Positions 14,909 through 23,302 of a stretch of DNA of 26,187 nucleotides are shown here, in pieces (position 1 is the stretch's first letter; each line of letters starts with the position of its first letter). The translations under genes were made by a program, and so were the position numbers. Location: contig CABTXP010000019.1 of assembly GCA_902488815.1 (NCBI GenBank), positions 1 to 26,187 on the forward strand, in the 5' to 3' direction. The notes beneath the pieces were generated by a model, which saw nothing but the letters and a program-made list of their open reading frames with translations, ran no database searches and was not told the origin of the DNA. Source of the DNA: an uncultured Eubacteriales bacterium (GTDB taxonomy: Bacteria > Bacillota > Clostridia > Tissierellales > Peptoniphilaceae).

Positions 14909-15929
14909 AATATATACCTCTTGGAATGACAAATAATATTATAACTGCTACCAAGAAAGCCAAGGCAATGCCTAAGGATTGCTTGATGTCTTTTTTCTTT
15001 ACAGTTACAGTATCTCTGTCCATAATTCTTGCGGCAATTGCTGCAATATAAGCAAGTATAGGATATAAAATTATTGTGCCGAACATAGTTCCGCCAAATC
15101 CTAAGACCCTATAGAAAGTTAAAGTCATAAGATAATAAAGTCCTGTATATACCGGCCACATTTTTTTCTTGTCAAGCCAGATAACTGCAGCCATCAAAAC
15201 AAATGATACTATGAATATAATCTTAGCTAAAATATTGACTATAGCAACTCTGTTAATTAAAGAGTTGGTTGTTACTTCTATAGTATTTACATAGTAACCG
15301 CTTTGTTGGAATGTTTGTTTGTCCGGATTAATATCACCCATTTGTTCTACAACTTTTTCAACTCGTGCATTAGTTATAAAGACATTGTTGTATGCAACTA
15401 TACCCTTGTTTGCATAGTAAAGATTACGCGGCTTAACATATAGTGAAAACTTATATGTAGGTATATTTTGAGTTAAAGGAATTTTAACTTCTGTAATAGG
15501 TTCAAATTTATAGTTGGGAATTTTCTTATAAAATTCTTTGTACTTTAACTTTTCTGTAAAAAGCACTTCGTTAACCTTGTCAAAATCTCCTTTTAACTTT
15601 TGTTTTGACAAAATCGGAGTTACACCCGGGTTTAAAAACATTTCTCTTTGAGGAGTACCTAAAATTCTCAAAGTAGATTCGGTGCCTGTGAATTCAAAAG
15701 TAACGTCCATTTTTATAAGTTTTGTGTTGCCGTTATCTACAATCGATCTGGTAATAGACAGATTTTCAATATCTCCCGGATTTTGGAATTGAAGTCCGCT
15801 AAACTCGGGTTGAGTATTGTACTTGTCAGGCCAAAGCATATTAGTCCTGAATTGTTTTGTAAATGTAAATATAAACAGTATTAAAATAAATAATGCAAAG
15901 ATTATGTAGTTCTTGATCTTTTTATTCAT
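14907..15929 (-). CDS. Membrane protein of unknown function, one N-terminal and four C-terminal membrane segments
   Basis: A 340 aa protein I do not recognise. A hydrophobic segment at about residues 8-25 is followed by a polar domain of about 200 residues (about 26-228), rich in beta-forming and Asn/Thr residues and probably outside the cell. Four hydrophobic segments then come at about 230-255, 263-283, 288-310 and 322-338, with a basic loop (VKKKDIKQ) before the last. No enzymatic motif is visible. The layout of a large extracytoplasmic domain between one leading and several trailing helices could suit a wall- or lipid-related scaffold or a DUF-type protein; that is speculation. AGGAGG precedes the ATG at 15929. 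It has its own promoter and a terminator, so it is probably monocistronic. Confidence 0.8.
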   Translation of the reverse strand: MNKKIKNYIIFALFILILFIFTFTKQFRTNMLWPDKYNTQPEFSGLQFQNPGDIENLSITRSIVDNGNTKLIKMDVTFEFTGTESTLRILGTPQREMFLNPGVTPILSKQKLKGDFDKVNEVLFTEKLKYKEFYKKIPNYKFEPITEVKIPLTQNIPTYKFSLYVKPRNLYYANKGIVAYNNVFITNARVEKVVEQMGDINPDKQTFQQSGYYVNTIEVTTNSLINRVAIVNILAKIIFIVSFVLMAAVIWLDKKKMWPVYTGLYYLMTLTFYRVLGFGGTMFGTIILYPILAYIAAIAARIMDRDTVTVKKKDIKQSLGIALAFLVAVIILFVIPRGIY

Positions 15930-15953
15930 GGTGTCCTCCTGTTAATGCACTAT

Positions 15954-15982
15954 ATTATTATAATACCATTAAAACAGGTCAA
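15954..15982 (-). promoter_or_regulatory. Putative promoter of the membrane protein gene
   Basis: On the minus strand, TTGACC (15982-15977) and AATAAT (15959-15954) are 17 bases apart. A better -10, TATAAT at 15962-15957, is only 14 bases from the -35, so the exact -10 is uncertain. Confidence 0.5.
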
Positions 15983-16007
15983 TTTGTACATTGTTTTGAA
16001 TATAAAT

Positions 16008-16034
16008 AAAAAAATCTCTCCATTATGGAGAGAT
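16008..16034 (-). terminator. Rho-independent terminator directly after tRNA-Trp
   Basis: ATCTCTCC (minus strand, 16034-16027), loop ATAAT, GGAGAGAT (16021-16014), then seven T to 16008. The first stem base is also the last A of the tRNA CCA end. Confidence 0.9.
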
Positions 16035-16109
16035 GGCAGGGGTAGCAGGACTCGAACCCACGACACTTGGTTTTGGAGACCAATGTTCTACCAACTGAAC
16101 TATACCCCT
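16034..16109 (-). tRNA. tRNA-Trp (anticodon CCA)
   Basis: A 76-base tRNA with encoded CCA tail (16036-16034) and discriminator G at 16037. The acceptor stem pairs AGGGGTA with TACCCCT, the D arm contains AGTTCAGTTGGTAGAAC, the anticodon stem TTGGT/ACCAA encloses loop CTCCAAA (anticodon CCA), and the T loop is GGTTCGAGTCC. The D-loop GG and T-loop TTCGA are conserved, so it should fold normally. It is transcribed alone from its own promoter, divergently from the LexA-like gene, and ends in an immediate terminator. Confidence 0.97.
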
Positions 16110-16126
16110 TCGCAGATTACTAATGT

Positions 16127-16155
16127 ATTGTAACAAAGATTTTACTCTATTGCAA
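16127..16155 (-). promoter_or_regulatory. Promoter of tRNA-Trp
   Basis: On the minus strand, TTGCAA (16155-16150), a 17-base spacer and TACAAT (16132-16127), 17 bases before the mature tRNA 5' end. The -35 box overlaps the palindrome at 16153-16164. Confidence 0.75.
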
Positions 16156-16171
16156 ATATATTTGATATAAT
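16153..16171 (+). promoter_or_regulatory. Palindrome and -10 box of the LexA-like gene, candidate operator
   Basis: CAAATATATTTG (16153-16164) is a perfect 12-bp palindrome directly before TATAAT (16166-16171), the likely -10 of the LexA-like gene; no strong -35 is seen at 17-19 bases. The palindrome also overlaps the -35 of the divergent tRNA-Trp promoter. A dimeric winged-helix repressor bound here could block both promoters. That it is a LexA operator is inference; it does not match the GAAC-N4-GTTC SOS box of Bacillus. Confidence 0.4.
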
Positions 16172-16189
16172 TTTACTTGGGTGATTTCA

Positions 16190-16765
16190 TTGTATAAAGA
16201 TTTAAAAGATAACCAAATTGAAATTTTGCTTTTTATTAAAAAATTTACAAAACTAAACGGATTTCCACCGACTATCAGAGAAATTTCAGATGCAACTAAA
16301 ATTAAGAGCACTTCAACAGTACACATGGAGCTTAAAATTTTAGAGTCATTGGGTTATATAACGAGAAACGGATCCAAATCCAGGGGTCTTGAAATAAATT
16401 CGGACAAAGAAGACGAGGTGCTGCGAGACAGAGATACTTTTAGCTTACCTGTTATTAAAGAAATTACTGTATCTTCATTACTCTCTTCAATCGGAAATAT
16501 AAAAGGAACTTTTCCGATAGCTGCTGACTTGTTATCCGGAGATGATTACTTTGCTTATGTAGCAGATCGGGAGTTTAAAGAGCTTGCTATAAATGTAGGG
16601 GACCTGCTAATTTTTTCAAAACAAAGCAATTTTATTCCTGAAAGTATTAATTTAGTTTATAACAATTTTTCCTATGACTTAACAAAAAAACTCCCAAATG
16701 ATGAAAGCTCACCTTTGGGAGTATTGGAATTTATCTTTAAACAATTTGGTCGTAAAAGCTTTTAG
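16190..16765 (+). CDS. LexA homologue lacking the self-cleavage serine and cleavage site
   Basis: About 191 aa. Residues about 1-68 (numbered here from GTG 16181, add three to the TTG numbering) form a LexA winged helix: FPPTIREISDATKI, STSTVHMELKILESLGYI and SKSRGLEI. The rest keeps the LexA/S24 layout (FPIAADLLSGDDYFAYV, INVGDLLIFSKQS), but the VxGDSM serine motif reads VADREF with Glu 131 at the serine position. The Ala-Gly cleavage site region reads EITVSSLL. A Lys (169, in DLTKKL) remains where the catalytic Lys falls. It is therefore likely a non-cleavable DNA-binding repressor. The TTG at 16190 is preferred since GGGTGA (16179-16184) is spaced correctly for it; GTG at 16181 lies inside that site. 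Its 3' end overlaps convergent ynbB by 29 bases. Confidence 0.82.
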   Translation: MYKDLKDNQIEILLFIKKFTKLNGFPPTIREISDATKIKSTSTVHMELKILESLGYITRNGSKSRGLEINSDKEDEVLRDRDTFSLPVIKEITVSSLLSSIGNIKGTFPIAADLLSGDDYFAYVADREFKELAINVGDLLIFSKQSNFIPESINLVYNNFSYDLTKKLPNDESSPLGVLEFIFKQFGRKSF

Positions 16766-18017
16766 ATAAAACTTTTTCCAAAGCGAATTTTCCGTGCATA
16801 TAGGAAAGGCCGCCTTGCAAGTACGCGTAATATGGCTCTCTGTCAGGTCCGTCTGCCGAGAGCTCAATACTTGAGCCTTCAATAAAGTCTCCCGCAGCCA
16901 TTATTACCTGCTCAGTATAACCTGGCATGTCCCATAGGCATGGCATGTACTGTGAATCTACAGGTGATGCTTCCTGTATGCCTCTACAAAATTCAACCAT
17001 TTTATCCTTGTCATTAAATCTTATTGCAAGGACAACGTCGGATCTCGGGTCACTTAATGCCGGAATACATTTATATCCCATTTTTTCAAAGGCTTTTCCG
17101 AATAACATGGCAATCTTTACTGCATTTTCTACTATTTGCGGCGCCATAAAAAGTCCTTGAAGATTTCTCCTCACTTGACCGTAAGTAAGTCCACATTCTT
17201 TACCTATGCCCGGTGCAGTAAGTCTGTTGGCGCATCTTTCAATAAGTTCTTTAGTTCCTAAAATATATCCGCCGGAGTATGCAAGTCCTCCACCGGGATT
17301 TTTTATTAAAGATCCTGCCACCAAGTCTGCACCAATTTCAGTCGGTTCTTTTATTTCCGTAAATTCGCCGTAGCAATTATCTACAAATATAATCACATCC
17401 TTAGCAAATTTTCTAATCTCTCTAATTGCTTTTTCCATTTCGGATATAGTAATAGCTCTTCTACTGCCATAACCTATAGATCTTTGTATGTGAAGAACCT
17501 TTGTATTTGGTCTTATATTTTCTTTAACAGCTTCAACATCTATTAAATTGTCTTTAAGAGGTACTTCGGAGTACTCAATTCCGTTTTCAATTAAAGAACC
17601 TGCTTCATTTCCCTTTACACCTATTACTTTAAGCAAAGTGTCATAGGGTGTGCCGGATATGGCAAGCAAATGATCTCCCGTCCTTAATACTGAGGACAAT
17701 GCCAGAGAAATGGCGTGAGTCCCCGATACTATTGACTGTCTTACAAGAGCATCCTCTGTTTTAAATATCCTTGCAAAAATTCGCTCGGTTTTTTCTCTAC
17801 CTTCGTCGCCATATCCGTAACCGGTAGTCCAATGAAAGTCCATAGACTGTAATTTTTCGTCTTGCATCGCCTTTAATATCTTCACTTGATTATAGCTTGA
17901 TATTATATTCAGCTTTTTGAAGTTTTCTGATAAAGAGTCTTCACATTGACTCACAAAATCTATTACCTCTCCTTTAATGCTATATTCGTTAAGGAGAAGT
18001 TCCTTATAATTATTCAA
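16737..18017 (-). CDS. ynbB: PLP-dependent protein of the YnbB / aluminium-resistance family (methionine gamma-lyase-like)
   Basis: A fold type I pyridoxal-phosphate enzyme of about 426 aa. The family motif YGYGDEGREKTERIFA lies near 67-82, the SGTHAISLAL loop near 98-107, IIFVDNCYGEF near 209-219 (Asp binding the PLP nitrogen), and AGSLIKNPGGGLAY near 234-247, whose Lys (about 239) should bind PLP. Members are annotated as methionine gamma-lyase-like or aluminium resistance protein; the true reaction is not established. The TTG at 18017 is preferred because AGGTGAG sits upstream; the GTG at 18026 is part of that site. It overlaps the miaA end by 8 bases and is last in the mutS operon. In many Firmicutes hfq lies between miaA and ynbB; here it does not. 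Confidence 0.9.
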   Translation of the reverse strand: MNNYKELLLNEYSIKGEVIDFVSQCEDSLSENFKKLNIISSYNQVKILKAMQDEKLQSMDFHWTTGYGYGDEGREKTERIFARIFKTEDALVRQSIVSGTHAISLALSSVLRTGDHLLAISGTPYDTLLKVIGVKGNEAGSLIENGIEYSEVPLKDNLIDVEAVKENIRPNTKVLHIQRSIGYGSRRAITISEMEKAIREIRKFAKDVIIFVDNCYGEFTEIKEPTEIGADLVAGSLIKNPGGGLAYSGGYILGTKELIERCANRLTAPGIGKECGLTYGQVRRNLQGLFMAPQIVENAVKIAMLFGKAFEKMGYKCIPALSDPRSDVVLAIRFNDKDKMVEFCRGIQEASPVDSQYMPCLWDMPGYTEQVIMAAGDFIEGSSIELSADGPDREPYYAYLQGGLSYMHGKFALEKVLSKSFYDQIV

Positions 18018-18909
18018 TATTCTCACCTATATATCTTAAAATTTCATTTTCATAATTCTCATCACTTATGTCAAACCATTTTATGTTTTCACGTCTAAAC
18101 CATGTCAATTGCCTCTTGGCATAGTTTCGTGAGTGTTGTTTGATTTTGTCTATAGCTTCTTCATAAGTAATTAAACCTTCCAAGTAATCTAAAATCTCTA
18201 CATAGCCGATTGCTTTAGTAGCTCTAATGCCTTGTGCCATACCCATGGAGCAAAGGTTTTTCACTTCTTCCAACAAACCGTCTTCCACCATAATATCTAC
18301 TCTTTTATTTATTCTATCGTATAAGACATCTCTGTCTGTATTTAATCCGATAAATAAATACTTATACTCAGGCACTTCTGCCGGTGGAGCATCAACTTTA
18401 TATCTTGAAATTTCCAAAGCTCGAATGACGCGATTTTTATTTTTCGGATCAACTTTGAAAGCTGCCTCAAGACTCTCTTTTTCTAAAAGCTTATAAACAC
18501 TTTCCAAACCTTCTTCTGCAACAAGTTTATTCATTTCGTCTCTAAATTCAGGTATAGGCGGAGTGTTGCCAAAGTGAAAGGGTTTGATTAAAGAATTAAT
18601 ATAAAGTCCTGTGCCGCCGACTATTATAGGCAGATTGCCTCTATCTTTTATTTCTTCGATTTTTTCTTTAGCCAAGGCTCTATAGTCTTTAACTGTAAAC
18701 TCTTCCCCCGGCTCCACAATGTCAATTAAGTGATGAGGAATACCTGCCATTTCATCTTCAGTTACTTTTGCAGTACCTATATCTAAATGTTTGTAAATTT
18801 GCATTGAGTCCGCCGAGATAATCTCTCCGTTAAAATGCTTTGCGGCATCTATTGAAATTTTTGTCTTCCCTATACCTGTCGGGCCTGTTATTATAATAAA
18901 ATCCTTCAT
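18010..18909 (-). CDS. miaA: tRNA dimethylallyltransferase MiaA
   Basis: MiaA transfers a dimethylallyl group from DMAPP to N6 of A37 in tRNAs reading UNN codons; MiaB, encoded at the head of this operon, then adds the methylthio group. The 299 aa protein has the P-loop GPTGIGKT at 9-16, ADSMQIYKHLDIGTAK near 33-48, PIIVGGTGLYINSL near 95-108, and the C-terminal QHSRNYAKRQLTWFRR that binds tRNA. The start ATG at 18909 shares ATGA with the mutL stop. Confidence 0.97.
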   Translation of the reverse strand: MKDFIIITGPTGIGKTKISIDAAKHFNGEIISADSMQIYKHLDIGTAKVTEDEMAGIPHHLIDIVEPGEEFTVKDYRALAKEKIEEIKDRGNLPIIVGGTGLYINSLIKPFHFGNTPPIPEFRDEMNKLVAEEGLESVYKLLEKESLEAAFKVDPKNKNRVIRALEISRYKVDAPPAEVPEYKYLFIGLNTDRDVLYDRINKRVDIMVEDGLLEEVKNLCSMGMAQGIRATKAIGYVEILDYLEGLITYEEAIDKIKQHSRNYAKRQLTWFRRENIKWFDISDENYENEILRYIGENIE

Positions 18910-20735
18910 TGTCTCAAAAATAATTTTTCCAATTCATCTTTGCTTACTTCCACGATTGTCGGTCTGCCGTGAGGGCATGTAAAGGGTATTTCGCATTTCT
19001 TTAGATCTGAAATAAGCGCATCCACTTCCCTCTTTGAAATGGCGTCGCCACCTTTTACTGCCGCCTTACAAGCTTTTTTCATAACTTTATAAATGTTTGA
19101 CTCATACTTTGAATCAATTTCATCTAAGTTTTCTATTATATCTCTTATAAAATTAATGCTGACGGGAGCATCAAATATCATAGGAACTTCACGTATTACG
19201 ATTTTGTCATTTCCAAACTCTTCCACTGCAAATCCGAATTTTTTTAAAAGATCTTTGTGAGTTAAAGTATTGGCCATTTCCATTGGTGACAGGTCTAATG
19301 TTTGCGGCATGAGAAGTATTTGAGATACAACTTCTTCATTTTCAAATTCATATTTAAATTTTTCGAAGAGCACTCTCTCATGTGCCGCATGTTGATCTAT
19401 AACAAAAACTTTTTCTTCATATGGGTTTTCTATAAGAATATATGTTCGAAATAATATTCCTATAAAATTGCCGTTTTCAATCTTAAAAAACTCACCTAAG
19501 GCCGTTGATTTATCTTCAAAAACTTCTTCTGAATTCGTATCCTCGGTATTGAAAGTATATTCTTCATCTTTTGAATATTCTTCTTCAGGTTCATGGACTG
19601 AATTCACTTCCAAAGGAGCATCTTCATATTCCCTCTTAAGCTCTTCTTCCGGAGTAATTTTTTCAACTTTATCTTCAGAATAAATTTGAAATACCGTTAA
19701 GTTTTCAGCCTCTTTATTTTCTTTTACTTTTGCGAATTCTCTGTTCGGGTTTAGAGTCTGTCTTACTATATCCCCTATTGTATTTAAAATATCGCTTTCG
19801 TTGGAAAGTTTTATTTCATTCTTTTTCGGATGTATATTTACTTCTACAAGTTTCGGATCTGCCTCAATGTTTAAAATAAATACAGGATACCTGTTTAAAG
19901 GTATTAAAGTGTAATACTGTTTTTCTATTTCCTTCGATATATCTAAATTCTTTACACATCTTCCGTTTACAAAAAGATATTGGTAATTTCTTGTAGACCT
20001 GAAAAGCTTATTATTGGAAATATAACCGGATAAAGTATAGTTGGCGGTGTTTTCTCCACTTTCAATATAAATCATATTTTCAGCGATTTCTCTGCCTAAA
20101 ACCGTATATATCGTGTTTCGTTCGTCTAAATTATTGTTTTTAAATAGCACAACCTTGCCGTCAGAGATAAGTTTAATTGAAATATCCGGACTTGAAAGTG
20201 CAATTTTTTCAACTATATCTTGAACCTTGGCAAACTCTCTCTTGTCGGACTTTAAATATTTCTTGCGAACAGGCACGTTGTAAAACAAGTTTCTAACAAT
20301 AATTGTAGTACCTACTTCCGCTGCAGTCTCTTCTTTCTCAATTATTTGTCCCTTTTCTATAAAAGCTCTTGTAGCCGTAACATCACCCTCTGTGCGTGTA
20401 ATTATTTCAACTTTACTTACATGGGCTATACTTGCCAAAGCTTCTCCGCGAAAGCCTAAAGTCATTACGGAGAATATATCTCTTTCGTTTTTAAGCTTGG
20501 ACGTGGAGTGGTGCAAAAAAGCAAATTCCAAATCTTCTTTACCTATACCCGATCCGTTGTCCTTAACCTTAATATAGTCTCCGGCATTTCCGCGAATTTC
20601 TATGGATATATCTTTTGCTCCGGCATCAATTGAATTTTCTAAAAGCTCTTTAACCACACTTGCAGGGTCTTCAATTATTTCTCCGGCTGCGATTTTTGAA
20701 ATTGTAGCTTCATCTAAAACATTTATCTTTCTCAT
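18906..20735 (-). CDS. mutL: DNA mismatch repair protein MutL (endonuclease type)
   Basis: MutL couples mismatch recognition by MutS to strand removal. The N-terminal GHKL ATPase shows ELLENSIDAGA (30-40), DNGSGIG (59-65) and GFRGEALASIAHVS (94-107). The C-terminal domain has the endonuclease metal motif DQHAAHERVLFE from 447, ACKAAVKGGDAI and CPHGRP at 587-592, so this MutL should nick DNA itself, as expected where MutH is absent. The linker (about 335-410) is highly acidic and Glu-rich. The 609 aa length is normal. It shares ATGA with mutS upstream and with miaA downstream. Confidence 0.97.
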   Translation of the reverse strand: MRKINVLDEATISKIAAGEIIEDPASVVKELLENSIDAGAKDISIEIRGNAGDYIKVKDNGSGIGKEDLEFAFLHHSTSKLKNERDIFSVMTLGFRGEALASIAHVSKVEIITRTEGDVTATRAFIEKGQIIEKEETAAEVGTTIIVRNLFYNVPVRKKYLKSDKREFAKVQDIVEKIALSSPDISIKLISDGKVVLFKNNNLDERNTIYTVLGREIAENMIYIESGENTANYTLSGYISNNKLFRSTRNYQYLFVNGRCVKNLDISKEIEKQYYTLIPLNRYPVFILNIEADPKLVEVNIHPKKNEIKLSNESDILNTIGDIVRQTLNPNREFAKVKENKEAENLTVFQIYSEDKVEKITPEEELKREYEDAPLEVNSVHEPEEEYSKDEEYTFNTEDTNSEEVFEDKSTALGEFFKIENGNFIGILFRTYILIENPYEEKVFVIDQHAAHERVLFEKFKYEFENEEVVSQILLMPQTLDLSPMEMANTLTHKDLLKKFGFAVEEFGNDKIVIREVPMIFDAPVSINFIRDIIENLDEIDSKYESNIYKVMKKACKAAVKGGDAISKREVDALISDLKKCEIPFTCPHGRPTIVEVSKDELEKLFLRQ

Positions 20736-23302
20736 AATTTGTTTGCCTTTTCAATAATTTTATCTAAAATATTTAAAGCCATTATAGGTGTTATTTCATT
20801 TATATTTAAATTTTTAATGTCATCTATAAAAGAAAATTTTACATTGTCAAAAATATTTTCCTGTACGACGCTTGCTTTATGTGGCGCTATCTTAACATCC
20901 TTATTGTCAATTTCTTTTAAAATTTCAAAAGCGCGACTTGTAAGCTCTTCTGAAACTCCCGCCAATTTTGCAACGTCAATACCGTAAGAGTTATCAGAAT
21001 AACCTTCCATGACTTTCCTTAGAAATACAAGCTTACCGTCTATATCTTTTGCCGTTAAGTGTAAATTACTCACTTCTTTTATTTCTTCAGAAATTGCTGC
21101 CAGCTCGTGATAGTGTGTGGCAAATAAAGTCTTGGTCTTGCTGTGCTTTGCAATATATTCGGTTAGAGCCCATGCTATTGCAAGACCGTCTGTAGTACTT
21201 GTCCCTCTTCCAACCTCGTCCAATATAATTAAAGATTCTTCTGTCGCATTGTCTATAATCTTTGCAACTTCCTTCATCTCAACCATAAAGGTACTTTCCC
21301 CTTTTGTAAGGTTGTCTGAAGCTCCTATTCTCGTAAAGACTTTGTCCACAATAGATATCTCGCCGTAATCTGCAGGTATAAAAGAGCCAATGTGAGCCAT
21401 AATTACAGTAACTGCTACCATCCTCATGTAAGTACTTTTCCCCGCCATATTCGGCCCTGTGATTATTTTAATCAGCTCATCCTTAGAAAGATATACGTCG
21501 TTTGGTATGAACTCTTCTTTCATCATACTTTCTACTGAGGGGTGTCTGCCGTTTTTAATATTTATTACGCCGTTATCATTAATTATAGGTCTTACATAAC
21601 CGTGAATATATGCGGATTCTCCCAAAGAAGTAAGAGCGTCAATAGTGCCTATATATTTAGACAGCTTTTGAACGTTTATTATTTCTTTTTGAACTTCTTC
21701 ATTTATATAATTTAAAATTTCTCTTTGCTTATAGACAACTTCATTTTTGGCTGAAAGAATTTTAGACTCCATTTCTTTAAGCTTTAATGTAAAGTATCTT
21801 TCAGAACCAACCAATGTTTGTTTTCTGATATAGTCACCCGGCACTTTATCTATATAAGATTTGGTAACTTCTATAAAATAGCCTAAAATTTTATTGTATT
21901 TAATTCTGAGTTTAGGAATACCCGTCCTTTCCTTTTCTTCTATTTCCAAATTAATAATAAAATTCTCGCCATGATTTGCCTGCTCATAAACTAAATCAAA
22001 CTCTTCGCTATAACCTTCCTTTACAAATCTGTCTTCAGGATTTAAAGACGGTTCATCGACTATTGATGCATCTATAAGTTTTTCTATTGAACTCAAATCC
22101 GGAAAATCTGATAAATCATTGAGCACGTCTTTATCTGATTTTCTGAGAAGTAATCTTAGTTCTTCGGCTTTTCCTATCGTTGTTTTAAGATTTACTAAAT
22201 CTCTAGGATTTAAAGTATTTTCGGCAATTTTTGTCGAAAGTCTTTCAATGTCATATATGTCTTTTAAAACTTTTTTAACTTCATCTTTAAAGATTAAATC
22301 TGTTGACATAATCTCAACATAGTCTAATCTTCTCTCAATCTCGTTTTTGTCTTGTAGAGGTTCTTCCAAAAATTTGCGCAAGGTCCTCTTTCCCATAGGA
22401 TTGGAGCAATAGTCAATGGTGCCTAATAATGATCCATGTTTTCTATGGTTACTTAAATTTTCAAAAATCTCCAAGCTTTTAAAGGCATTGTCGTCCAACT
22501 GCATTGAAAATGAGGCCTTATATACTATAACCTCCGACACGTGGGTTAAAGAACGCTTCTGAGTCCTTATAAGATACTCTATAAGATTATATAGAGATGA
22601 TTTATCTGTAAGATTATTTTTATTAAGGTTTACGATTAAATACGGATTTAACTTGTCGCTGAATGCAGAAATATCATAATTTAAAGACTCTTCCGCAATA
22701 TTTTTATAAAAAGAAAAATAGCTTAGCTTATCAATTATCTCTTCATTTACAATAACTTCAGTCGGGGAAATTTTGCTTATCTCCTGATATAGGCTTTCCA
22801 AAAGTTCGTCTTTATTTATAAAAGCCTCTTCCGTAAAAAATAATTCACCCGTAGTGTAGTCAATATAAGTTATTTCATAAAAATTGTCTTTTGCAACAAT
22901 TGAAGCCAAGTAATTGTTTTTAGAATTTTCTAAAAAATCCGTATCGGTAAAAGTTCCGGGAGTTACTACTCTTGTCACTCCCCTTTTAACAATACCTTCT
23001 GCAAACTTGGGGTTTTCAAGTTGATCGCAAATTGCAACTTTGTATCCTTTTTCAACCAAGCGGCTGATATACTGTGGGGCAACATGGTATGGAACGCCAC
23101 ACATAGGTGCTGAATTCATTGCTCCCGCCGCGCGTTTTGTAAGAGTTAGGTCCAACTCCTTTGAAGCTAATAAGGCGTCGTCAAAAAACATTTCATAAAA
23201 GTCACCAAGCCTAAAAAATAATATTGCATCTTCATAGTCTTTTTTGGTTTCAATATATTGTTTTAGCATTGGAGTTAAGTTTTTAACATCAATGTTTTTC
23301 AT
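20732..23302 (-). CDS. mutS: DNA mismatch repair protein MutS
   Basis: MutS recognises mismatches and small loops. The 856 aa protein is the canonical MutS1 type: the mismatch-wedging Phe-x-Glu lies in GDFYEMFF (Phe 35, Glu 37), with connector, core/clamp and ATPase domains following. The ATPase has IITGPNMAGKSTYMRM (Walker A), SLIILDEVGRGTSTTDG (Walker B region) and TLFATHYHELA. GAGGGGGAA precedes the ATG at 23302, which lies 14 bases inside the end of miaB. It shares ATGA with mutL. Confidence 0.98.
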   Translation of the reverse strand: MKNIDVKNLTPMLKQYIETKKDYEDAILFFRLGDFYEMFFDDALLASKELDLTLTKRAAGAMNSAPMCGVPYHVAPQYISRLVEKGYKVAICDQLENPKFAEGIVKRGVTRVVTPGTFTDTDFLENSKNNYLASIVAKDNFYEITYIDYTTGELFFTEEAFINKDELLESLYQEISKISPTEVIVNEEIIDKLSYFSFYKNIAEESLNYDISAFSDKLNPYLIVNLNKNNLTDKSSLYNLIEYLIRTQKRSLTHVSEVIVYKASFSMQLDDNAFKSLEIFENLSNHRKHGSLLGTIDYCSNPMGKRTLRKFLEEPLQDKNEIERRLDYVEIMSTDLIFKDEVKKVLKDIYDIERLSTKIAENTLNPRDLVNLKTTIGKAEELRLLLRKSDKDVLNDLSDFPDLSSIEKLIDASIVDEPSLNPEDRFVKEGYSEEFDLVYEQANHGENFIINLEIEEKERTGIPKLRIKYNKILGYFIEVTKSYIDKVPGDYIRKQTLVGSERYFTLKLKEMESKILSAKNEVVYKQREILNYINEEVQKEIINVQKLSKYIGTIDALTSLGESAYIHGYVRPIINDNGVINIKNGRHPSVESMMKEEFIPNDVYLSKDELIKIITGPNMAGKSTYMRMVAVTVIMAHIGSFIPADYGEISIVDKVFTRIGASDNLTKGESTFMVEMKEVAKIIDNATEESLIILDEVGRGTSTTDGLAIAWALTEYIAKHSKTKTLFATHYHELAAISEEIKEVSNLHLTAKDIDGKLVFLRKVMEGYSDNSYGIDVAKLAGVSEELTSRAFEILKEIDNKDVKIAPHKASVVQENIFDNVKFSFIDDIKNLNINEITPIMALNILDKIIEKANKL

